Assembly: GCA_002189035.1 (NCBI GenBank)
Contig: NEEC01000004.1
Location: 3,534,001-3,598,000, forward strand
Direction of reading: 5' to 3'
Source: Utricularia gibba
Lineage: Eukaryota > Streptophyta > Magnoliopsida > Lamiales > Lentibulariaceae
DNA: 64,000 bases
In this document: piece by piece, positions 11,184 through 20,509 of the stretch
Layout of the letters: the number at the start of each line of letters is the position of its first letter
Position numbering within the stretch: position 1 is the stretch's first letter
The notes under the pieces: model-generated
What the model saw: only the letters and a program-made list of their open reading frames with translations
Told to the model about the DNA's origin: nothing
The model's database searches: none
Translations under genes and position numbers: made by a program

Positions 11184-13745
11184 TTAGGAGTGGCTGAGTT
11201 TGGTGGTAGCAGGGTTTCGTCCAAATTGGATCACTATAGGCTTCCCCTTGAACACATATCCGTTTACCGCATTCTGCACTCATTTCGACAACATGCATAA
11301 GATCATTGGATGATAGAAGAGCACCAGGTTAAGAATAGGACGCTTACCAGAGCATTTCGTGCAAGTTCAATTGTTGGGAAAGTGATAAAGGCTTGGCCTC
11401 TCATTCTCCCTTCCTGGAAATGAATTCATACAACTGAGTACGGGGTATTACATGGGGATGATGGAAGGAGGAATTGGCCTCTGCAGCTATTCATGCTGGC
11501 AAGGCTCACCTGCATCAATTTGACCCCAAGGTTGGACTTGGCAGCATCAATGCTCCCGAATAATGATCCTGTATCAAGGGAGGAAGATCCAACAATTACA
11601 ATGATTCGTGAACTCATCACCCCAGTGCAGCCATGGAGAACACAATTCACGGATATGGGCACAATGATGATCACTTGAGAAACAATGATGGTGTGCCGTA
11701 CCGAATATGAAGTAGAAGTCATCAATAGCCACATCTTTTGCCAAATTCTTAATGTACAGTACAGGACTCGGGTCACCTGCTGTGTAGTTCTATGGGGAAG
11801 TGAAGATTCAAAAATAATAGCAGACAAGAGAGGAGGTACTGTTTCCTATCACTGCATGCATGGTTTATCTTCCGTACCTTGAACCTAGGAAGTGACAAGA
11901 TTTCCTCAGGAGGCAGTTTTCCAGAATTCAATTCCTCAAGAGTTGCGAATGGTTTTTGATCAGGAGTTTCAGTACTTGGATTTTGGCTTTCCTTCTCAGA
12001 AACGTCATCCTTCCGTGTAGATTGACTCTGCTTTGATGCTATTTTTATCTGAAAGTACGAAAATATCAAATGATCACTAAAAAGCCACCTTTTTACTTGC
12101 AATGGTGGAATGCCAGAGCTAATGCCTGTAGGACAGGGTTCTTCTTCTTGATAATCGGCTTCTCTTTTGAGACAAGAGGAACTGATTTCAGCCCAACAGC
12201 CTCATGATCCACATCTTTGTCCAAAGCAGGACCAACAATCACTTGTCGCTTAATTCGTTTTTTCTCAGGCCCACGAATATCCTAAATTGTACACAATGAG
12301 CCATACATAAAGCAAAGCCTGAAAACAAGCTGAAGAAAGGGAAAAAATACATAATCTCCTTCCCATAAAAGGAATAAACTCATGGAAACTACCATTTCTA
12401 GTTTAAAAGTAGTAGCTCGATTCTAACCAGTAAGAATAAATACAATGATCACCTCATCAGAGGATTCCATTTCTGATTCACCACTAGATAAACCTCCAGG
12501 TTTGGTGGTGAATGATTGGAGAGGAGGTGGAGCAGAACCGGGAACCATGGGAAGTGCCGGTGTAGGAAGCGCTTTGCCAAATGGAGCAGGAATACTCATC
12601 TTGTTCATCAAGTGTAAAACCTACTTCATCAATGCAAGGAAAGAGATACTCAGCAGGAATGTCAGAAAATATGAACAAGTTACAAGATGAAATTTCAAAG
12701 ACGAGGGCATCATATGACAGAAGAAGCCTAGATATGTACAGCATGAAACATATAACATCATTATCTAGCATATAATTTTCATGAGAATGACTGCTTCATT
12801 TGCATAGTTGGTTACTAAGGACTCTGCCTACCGACACTATGATTTTGTAATGAAAAACGAGAAAAAGAATAACAAGACGGGCCAGATAGCTACCTGACCT
12901 GTGTATAGAAGCGAGGAACAGCAATAAGGGCGTTTACAATATTGGTGAGAATGTGACCATCAGGTGGTGGGTAAGCATACTCAAGGTGTGGTGGAAACGG
13001 GTACTCCACACCAAGCTTTTTGGCTATGGGCTCACTAGCATGAAAAGAGAACCCCCGGAACCATCAGGAGCGCCCTTTTCGACTACAGATTCTTTCACAG
13101 TAGGATTGGGCTCCTTCCTAATTTGTTTTCCACTCTCTTGATGGCTACCCTCTAATTTGATGGCCCTCTCGACAGACAAGACCTTACCAAGAAACCGCAG
13201 CCTGTCATCAAGTCATGGCACTCAGAAAATTGGAGCTGCTAATGGATATATTTTTAACCATAAAAGATGCAGGAATTCATAAAGAATACCCATTCAGCTG
13301 CATTTGAGCTCGGGATGCCAAGGCTTCATTGTTAAAATCGATGAAAGCACAATTTTTTACCCTAACCAAAAGCAAATATCATCACCATCAGTAACAAATG
13401 GAGATTGCATTGATAGCGTTAAAAAACAAGGCACGGAAAACATCAGGATGCATCGTGAATTCTAGTAGTTGTAATACAATTTTCCAATTCTTGTGCTGAA
13501 CCAAACAAAACCCATAAGAAACCATATAGTGATCAAGCAAAGCAACATGAAATCCGGCAATGGACACCAGAGCCAGAAAAAATGGAATGAAGGTTGAACC
13601 TTCCGTGAGAGAAGTGGCGAACAGAAGAAGCGCCATAGTGAGAGAAGAGCCTGTTAAGCACATCACTTGGAACCGCCTCAGGGAGATGGCGGACCAACAA
13701 GGTGACCCCTGATTCTCCATTCTGACGCGGCAAGGCCTCCGCCAT
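11184..13745 (-). CDS. U11/U12 snRNP 65 kDa protein (RNPC3), minor spliceosome; one apparent frameshift
   Basis: Ten exons can be drawn: 13745-13600, 13361-13290, 13201-12899, 12620-12453, 12281-12126, 12048-11878, 11789-11702, 11568-11510, 11413-11348 and 11273-11184, about 439 aa, close to the Arabidopsis protein. An N-terminal RRM (VTLLVRHLPEAVPSDVL, CAFIDFNNEALA, RFLGKVLSVERA) and a C-terminal RRM (SPVLYIKNLAKDV, RGQAFITFP) flank a linker with the conserved PFPPHLEYAYPPPD stretch. The family bridges U11 and U12 snRNPs and recognises U12-type introns in the nucleus. In exon 3 the reading frame breaks: the upstream frame reaches a TAG near the YPFPP block, and the frames are offset by one base at a G5 run (C5 on the plus strand, 13052-13056). 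That suggests a homopolymer error or a recent lesion. The intron after 12126 has a GC donor. Confidence 0.85.
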
Positions 13746-14057
13746 CTAGCGGTTAAGCGTCGGAATTTCGGAAAAGAGACGACGACGGAGAATGGGCCAA
13801 CGCCCTCATCTTTAGTAAGGTGGGAAAACCACAACAGTCTACAGCTAAATTTTGTTGCCCAACATTGAGGCCCAGGTTTTTTAGGAAAACCTAGTGCCAA
13901 GACCACCGGCCGTGTTTTAGTAAGGTGGGTCTGGCCGTTGCCACCACCATGTCTTACGGTTAACGGGCAATGTTTCGTGCCAGGCTTACAGGCTGGGTGG
14001 GCGGACCTGTGCCCAGTTGTAGTTCTCCGTCCCTCTCCCGATGATTCTTTTTGAACC
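13746..14057. promoter_or_regulatory. Short divergent promoter region (U11/U12-65K and PPR genes)
   Basis: Only 312 bp separate the start codons of two head-to-head genes, so the promoters and 5' UTRs of both must lie here. The stretch is less AT-rich than other intergenic DNA. I see no clear TATA box on either strand. Confidence 0.5.
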
Positions 14058-15677
14058 GTGTGGCTAATTTACATAATCAGCGTGCGGCAGATGATATGGA
14101 AATGGGGCGTCAAGCTCCTGGCAAAGACTGCTTTCCCAGGTCGTAAGCGGCGGCCGTTGACTGCTGGTCGACATATTAGCAATCCGGCAAGTTTCTTCTC
14201 GCCTCAGGCCACTGTCTTGTCTCATCAGCTTGTACTGACCACTTTGCGCTTTTGCCCGTCTGATTTAGTTGCCCTTTCCTATTTCTTTTGGTGTGCACGG
14301 CAACCCCATTTCTTCCACGACAAACCCACCTACCATCACATGGTAAGCGTTGTTTCAGAACTAACTCGTAAATGTGGAACCATGAAAGGGATCATTTTGG
14401 AGTTGGAAACTGTTGGTTGTGTCACAAAGGCGCAAACCTTTTTGCTTTTGATGAGAATTTACTGGTGTGGGGGTATGTATGATATGGTGTTTCTGGCATT
14501 TGATGAGATGATTAATTATGGTTATGTGCCAAATACTTACGCAAGAAACATTTTGTTGGATGTATTATTTAGGGTTAAGCGAGTGGACATGGCTCTCAAA
14601 TTTTTAGCTGAAACCCCAAATCCCAATTTTTTGAGTTTCAACATTGCTATTTGCAATCTATGCAAACTCAACAATCTCAGAAATATTAAACAAGTGGTTA
14701 GGCGAATGATGAGGGAAGGTTATTATACGACCCCTTACACCTATATAATGATCATGAACAGTTTCCGAAAGTTTTCTAGGTTGAAAGAAGCATTTCAGGT
14801 GGTGGGAATGATGATCACTTTGGGTTTGCCTGTTTCTTTGCATGTTTGGGCCACTCTAATAGATTGCCTCTGTAGGTCTGGCCAGGTGGAATATGCAGCT
14901 TTGCTACTGGGAAAAATGGATGAGGTTGGATTTTCACCTAATATTGTAGCATATACATCAGTGATAAAAAGTTTTTTGGAATGTGGGAATCTTGGAAAAG
15001 CTGTTGGAATTCTTGGAATTCTGGAGTCAAAAGGTTGTATTCCTGATTTGGTTTTGCATAATGTGTTGATTGACCGTCTCTCTAAGATGGGATGCTACAG
15101 CCATGCCTTAGAAGTTTTCTTTGGTTTGAGGAAACATGGGCTGATGCCTGATGTGTATACTTACTCTTCTATCATATCCACTGTTTGTTTATCTAGAGAA
15201 TATGTTCTTCTGCCTTTGATTACGAGTGGATTTGCAATACAACCAGACTTGGTCGTTTGCAACTGCCTTCTTAGTTATTTCTGTAAAGCTGGTATTCCAA
15301 AGGGTGCGGTTGACTTCTTTAATGACATGATACAGAGGGGTTTTGTACCAGATAAATATAGTTTTGCAGCAGTGTTGAGTGCAATTTTCCAATTGGGTAA
15401 GATTAAAGAGGCAGTTGCTTTGTACAATGGTATCATTCTAACCAATGCAAACGTTGATGCTCGAGTGCATAGCATAATGATTAAGGGTCTACTGAAATCC
15501 GGTTGCTTCAATTCTGCCATGAAACTCTACAGACAAGCTGTGGCTAACAATTTTCATGTAGATGTTATTTCATACAATGTTATTGTTGAAGGACTGATGA
15601 GGAATGGTCAGGTAAAAGAGGGATATGACTTAAGTTGTCATATGAGAAAGATGAATATGGCACTGAATCAGCGTTAG
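14058..15677 (+). CDS. P-type pentatricopeptide repeat (PPR) protein, probably 3'-truncated
   Basis: A single-exon frame of 539 aa, intronless like most PPR genes. From about residue 140 it is built of 35-residue PPR motifs with typical ends (GFSPNIVAYTSVIKSFLECG, GCIPDLVLHNVLIDRL, GLMPDVYTYSSIIS, GFVPDKYSFAAVLSA). PPR proteins bind organellar RNA. The basic N terminus after the second Met (14091, MIWKWGVKLLAK) looks like a mitochondrial or plastid presequence, so 14091 is an equally likely start. The frame stops at NQR right after a complete repeat, where the next motif would begin. The last codons lie in a 67 bp segment shared with a MED8 intron, followed by an F-box/kelch gene fragment. 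I infer that the insertion removed the original C terminus. It resembles Arabidopsis At1g16830-type proteins, without certainty. Confidence 0.85.
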   Translation: MWLIYIISVRQMIWKWGVKLLAKTAFPGRKRRPLTAGRHISNPASFFSPQATVLSHQLVLTTLRFCPSDLVALSYFFWCARQPHFFHDKPTYHHMVSVVSELTRKCGTMKGIILELETVGCVTKAQTFLLLMRIYWCGGMYDMVFLAFDEMINYGYVPNTYARNILLDVLFRVKRVDMALKFLAETPNPNFLSFNIAICNLCKLNNLRNIKQVVRRMMREGYYTTPYTYIMIMNSFRKFSRLKEAFQVVGMMITLGLPVSLHVWATLIDCLCRSGQVEYAALLLGKMDEVGFSPNIVAYTSVIKSFLECGNLGKAVGILGILESKGCIPDLVLHNVLIDRLSKMGCYSHALEVFFGLRKHGLMPDVYTYSSIISTVCLSREYVLLPLITSGFAIQPDLVVCNCLLSYFCKAGIPKGAVDFFNDMIQRGFVPDKYSFAAVLSAIFQLGKIKEAVALYNGIILTNANVDARVHSIMIKGLLKSGCFNSAMKLYRQAVANNFHVDVISYNVIVEGLMRNGQVKEGYDLSCHMRKMNMALNQR

Positions 15678-15737
15678 CATCATTGTGGTGATTTCTGCTT
15701 ATTTTATATTTCCTTTTCCAGTAGTCACTTTGAGTTG
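15671..15737 (+). repeat. 67 bp segment shared with a MED8 intron
   Basis: This stretch and 21196-21262 have the same length and align without gaps with about four mismatches, all in the first 30 bases (for example CATCATTGTGG against CATCACTATGG). Both run from GCGTTAGCATCA to CACTTTGAGTTG, and similarity ends abruptly on both sides in both places. Here it supplies the stop codon of the PPR frame and abuts the F-box/kelch fragment. Confidence 0.8.
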
Positions 15738-15746
15738 ATGCCCTGG

Positions 15747-16878
15747 GAAGTGGAAGTCTTTGGCGTATTCCGATTCGCTATGGGAATCGATTTGCACAAG
15801 GGAATGGGGCAGATCGCAAGTTGATGCCCTGGAAAGCTCTAATCATCGTAATTCCACTGTTCCATGGATGAAGCTGTATCAGCAAGTGCAGTACTTGGAC
15901 TCGGCCTTGTGCCGGAGACTCATCCCTTCGGAAGAAATTATTCCCAAACCCAGAGCTTCCCATTCGCTCAATTTGGTCTCTGGGTGTTTGGTTTTGTTCG
16001 GGGGAGGATGCGAGGGAGGTCAGTTTTTTGCTCTAACCCTTCTTCTTCTTCTTCTTCATCTTCTTATTGATCATTGGATTTCAACTTGTGGATGATGATT
16101 TGTGCTGTATCAGGGAGGCATCTTGATGATACATGGGTCGCCTACATCGGGGATGAGTGGAGGAGGAGGATACCATTGCAATGGCGAAGAGCTGCTTCTG
16201 GGATTCCCAGTGGGAGATTTGGCCATTCAAGTGTAGTGACTGGGAGTTGTGTTGTGGTCTTTGGGGGATCAATGATCATGGGATTCGCCAGAACGATACT
16301 TGGATTGGGCAACAGATATTGGATCAAGCATCTCTTGGCTTCACATTCTCCTGAAGGCTCCTTGAAGTTGGTTCCACTGCACCACAGCCAAGGGGGGCGC
16401 ATGCTGGATGCTCCATTGACAACCATACGATGCTGATTCATGGAGGAATCGGACACTCTGGTCTTAGACTGGATGATACATGGGTTCTGCGTCTGTCTGA
16501 GGATCTCCGTTCAGGGACGTGGACAGAACTTGTGACTTGTCGTCCATGCCCCTCATCACGATCAGGGCGCACGCTGACGCACGTTGGGCAGCGCAGTGTA
16601 TTCTGTTTGGTGGGAGAGGCCCGAGGTATCAAGTCCTAGATGATGTCTGGCTGCTTGATCCAGCACAGGGTAGCTGGAAATGGGCTAAGCTGTTATTCGA
16701 AACGGGCGATATTCCCCACGGCTTCTCCCTTCCCAGAGTCGGGCACTCCGCAAATCTGGTAATCGGGCGTAGGCTGTTGATCTATGGGGGTGAAGATTCG
16801 TGTAGGCGCCGGAAGGATGATGCTTGGATTCTTGATGTTAGCTCGGTGCAGGCACAGGATGGAGACATAGGCAGGATG
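15747..16878 (+). pseudogene. Partial inverted duplicate of the F-box/kelch gene at 35.5-37.0 kb
   Basis: The segment is nearly identical to the gene on the opposite strand at 35480-36966, from KSLAYSDSLWES in exon 1, through the intact intron, to DGDIGRM in exon 2. The F-box and the last kelch segment are missing. The copy kept the intron, so it arose at DNA level and not from mRNA. At least two one-base losses in G runs break its frame: TTTGGGGGATC near 16261-16270 has one G fewer than the intact gene, and GTTGGGCAGCG near 16583 also has one fewer. An ARTSRS-type substitution (R for H in SGHTLTH) is also visible. It is very unlikely to encode a working protein. Confidence 0.9.
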
Positions 16879-17040
16879 AAGATCATATTGAAAATGTTCG
16901 ATATTAATAGCAAATCCATCATTTCCGATTCTTTCGGGAGCTAAATCTGTGATATCTTCACCATCAATTTTATCCACTAAAACATACTCTTCCGAAACAC
17001 AATAACGTATATGAATCTTCTCCTTAATATTCATCTAAAA
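16879..17040. other. Unrecognised right flank of the captured F-box fragment
   Basis: Similarity to the intact gene stops after GGCAGGATG. The next 160 bp are open on the minus strand (for example DKIDGEDITDLAPERIGNDG), in a frame running into the F-box fragment. I do not recognise the peptide. It could be a third captured piece or the edge of a carrier transposon. Confidence 0.35.
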
Positions 17041-17699
17041 AATAAATAGAAATTAATATATAAAACATTAGTAAAGAAATTATAAACTTGTAAAAAAATT
17101 AAATGAAATTTTTAAAAAATAAATTAAACTTTTTACAATGTTAATCAAAAAAATAATACATAACTATAAAAAAGTATTACATATCAACTAAATTGTAAAA
17201 ACATTTTATTTTCAAAAAATGTGAATAAACTAAATTTATAAATAAATAAATTCGGATTTCTAAAATTTAATATAATAAATGAATAAATAAAAATTAAAAA
17301 AATGAAATACTACATATTATCTTGTGAAAAAATAGAAAATGAGTTAACATCAATTGACAAACTAAAACTTATATCTATCAATTACAATGGTAAAAATTGT
17401 GGAAATGAAATTCCTTTTATAATAGAATTTTGGAAGATTTTGAATTCAAAATCCAAACAAATGGAGGAAAACATTAGAAAATTGAAAAGTAAGGTCTTAT
17501 TTATATTATTGGAAATTGTGATTATAATATTATTTTATTATAATATAAGCCATTATTTAAAAAAAGTATTTGTGACCATTTAGTTTTAACAAACATACAT
17601 AAAATTTTCTTTATGATAACTACTGTTTTTTAGAATTAAAATATAATTATTATAAAGAATAAAATTACAAAAAATTGAGACATTATTTTAAATAAAAAA

Positions 17700-18050
17700 A
17701 ATAGAATTCACTCTATGTTCTTCAAACATGTAATGAAATGTTTGGAAGTAATATGTAAAAATCAATTGAAAATTTTTTTAACAATGTCTAGAAGTTTCTA
17801 GGCATTGCAACCATATTAAAAAAATATGGTTGCAATCATATATAACCAAATTAAAAAAATATTTTCAGACAATGCATCATGTGCTAGTAGTGTTTAGAAA
17901 TTTTCAGGCACTGCAATCACATGATACAGTGCTTGGAAATAATATGTAACCAAATTAAAATTTTTTTTCAAATACTACAATCATGTCATCTAGTAATGTC
18001 TGGAATTTTCAAACAATAATAATAAATGAAGCAGTGTCTAGAATGATTTT
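17700..18050. repeat. Degenerate tandem repeat, period 106 bp, about three units
   Basis: Equivalent blocks recur at exact spacing: TGTCTAGAAGTTTC at 17785, TGTTTAGAAATTTTC at 17891 and TGTCTGGAATTTTC at 17997. The accompanying TAACCAAATTAAA blocks and the CAATCA/CATG motifs repeat in step. The units are diverged, which argues for an old array. Confidence 0.7.
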
Positions 18051-18279
18051 TTTTTGTTTTATTTTTTGTATAGTTATCATAATTTATAATAAAATATATT
18101 TTTTATCTATAAAACAATGTTAAGGTTTATAGAAGTTATAAAAATTATTATTAAATTGTTTGGTTTATTTAAAAAAAATCTATACAAATAATGAAAAGAT
18201 TTAATGATGCATAAGATACTCTAGACTTTATTGTTTCAGTGAGTTGAAAGAATAGTTTTCAAACACTTCAGGTTAGCTT

Positions 18280-19070
18280 TTTGTTAAGTGCCATTTCTAG
18301 TTATTTATTAGGTATTATTAAGTGATAATCTAGTATTAAATCGCCCAAATTAGGAATCTTATTATTAAGTATTTGATTTTTATTACAAAATTCTTATTTT
18401 CCTATTTTGTATTTATTTTCTATCTTTTTTCTCATACTTTGACTGAGACATGTCAGGAGACTGTCGCGACTTGGAACAATTGTGGGCGGAAGACTGACAC
18501 TGGTTAAGGCCCCTGACTTACGGCATTTCAGAGTCTGCAACAATGATTGGGCATTAACTTGCATACAAAGGAAAGTTGCTGGCACATGCAAGACATAAAG
18601 AATGATGGGAAGGAGATCCAAAGGAGTTAGTGCACGTGGGGAATGATATAAAAGCCACTTGTAGCACTTAGTTTCGGACTTTTGAACCTTGTTTTCTAGA
18701 CTTAGAACTTTTGAGTTGTTCCTCCCCCCTTCAATGAGGAAGAACACTTAGCTTTCTTTTTGTTTCTATTTTTTATGGCCCTTTCGGGCTAAAACCCTTT
18801 AATTTCTGGGAGAAGATGAAATTTCCTTCCAAATCTTGAGCAATACACTCGATTTTTCGTCGAATTCAATTCGGATTTCGCATACTTCCACGCATCTTGT
18901 TGCAGTCTTTCTGCAACGATTCCTAGTCAAGGTCTATGAGTAGCAGACCACTCCTGGCGGATTTTGATGAAGATCAAGGTGAAGAGCACCAACTCCAACT
19001 CTACCGGTTCGAGGGAAGTAGCGGATTATTTGTGGCCTAGGTACCGCGACAGTGGATAGGTTGGCAACAG
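18280..19070 (+). mobile_element. LTR-like promoter block, possible retroelement LTR remnant
   Basis: The stretch looks like an LTR: an AT-rich upstream part with TTATTAGGTATTATTAAG, a TATA box (TATAAAAG at 18647-18654), a hairpin CCTTTCGGGCTAAAACCC near 18780 and a GC-richer downstream part up to GGTACCGCGACAGTGG. I find no second copy, no primer-binding site and no target duplication, so boundaries and family are uncertain. Confidence 0.35.
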
Positions 19071-20509
19071 TTGGGCACACGCATGCAATTCGATTTTAAA
19101 AGCAATCAAAGGCAATACTCTTGTCTTCCTAATCGTCCAAGGGGGAATTACATGAGGCTATTTCCGTGCCTCCTTGTCAATCAGAGTGTAAGGGAGAGTA
19201 GACTATTCCTTGCTCCTATAACCAGCTATTCGGAAGAAATCAGTGAAAATCGAGGCAAGGATAAACAAAGGAAGGAGACGGAATCTTATTCCCAAAAACT
19301 ACGCCCCGTAGTCAAGACACATCACTTATGTTATAACTTTTATTTCTACTCTCAAAAACCCTTTTTTACAAAACTGTGACATTTTTTAGAATTTTGTTAC
19401 AAAACACTTTTCATGAAAAACAATTCTCTGAAATCGATACTGGTACTACACATTTTGTGTTTTATGTTTTAAATATTTAAAATTTGTTGAGGAAACGACA
19501 CGCAACACTTCTTGTCTTGAAGATTTAATGAATACCTACATTGAGTCATCATTGGCGTGAAATTTCTAGTTATATATAGTGTTGTATTGTTATGGATCTG
19601 AGTTCTCAATCTAGTGATTGATTCTGTTAATGGGGAGGAAGTGCTTCAAAGTGAAGAGAAAGTTACAAAAGAGTACTTCTTGCAAGACCTTATGACTAAT
19701 TCTCATGAAGAATACAAAGCACACTCAATAGAAACAAATTCAAAGATTAAATATTATATCTATTTTCTCTATTATATGATCTTCCCTAACATAAGGTACT
19801 AGACACTCTCTTAGGTCTGTCATAGTTGTCATATGCTGATACATTATATTCTTAATAGGTGCATTTTTTGATTTTTAAGTCTGGTGCATTTTTCCTATGT
19901 CTTGGTCAATTTTATCAGCAAACTCATTTGAATTGTTAGGAATACTAACAAATCCAAGTGAGAATATTAGATATTAGTACTAGATATAATTAATATAATT
20001 GGATAAATCTAGTTTTATATATTTCACACATGTAGAATTAGAAAAAATAATTTAAAATTTATTAATACATTTATTAATTGTGAAGGTGGAGAAGTACTAC
20101 AAAAATTTATATTTTGTTTGATATGGTTTCTCCAGAAAATTAAAAGTTGAAATTTTTAAATTTTCAAAATATAAATTACCCATGATAAGAAAGCTTCATT
20201 CAATTTTTCTAAATTATTCCAAACACAGTCTTAATTTAGATTTCAATAAAGTTAGTGATAAAAAAGCTAGAAAAATGCATTGGATGAATATTAATAAATA
20301 TATGATATTATTAATGTATTTAAAGAATGATGGAGCCAATAGTAGCGATCGGGAGGTCCTTCGAAAAAGTTGGCGAAGAGAAGGGGGTTTAGAGAGACGA
20401 GCATCTGCGGGTGACTGGCTAACATGAGCAGTTTTCTCTAAAGATGTTGTTGCTAAGAGTGACGACACAAGATCATCCACATTCTAAAGATGCAACCAAC
20501 AAAAGATCT

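Larger units (their letters stand above)
17041..20509. other. AT-rich intergenic DNA with an LTR-like block and a tandem repeat
   Basis: No gene is recognisable. Listed separately are a degenerate 106 bp tandem repeat (17700-18050) and an LTR-like block (18280-19070). Bases 19400-20350 are AT-rich without clear content; the last 150 bp before the MED8 stop codon at 20510 probably belong to its 3' UTR. Confidence 0.5.

Noticed and set aside
17302-17583. 93-codon frame with a hydrophobic C terminus in AT-rich DNA
   Set aside because: Codon content (Lys, Asn, Ile, Tyr) simply reflects AAT/ATA-rich sequence; no family is recognisable.
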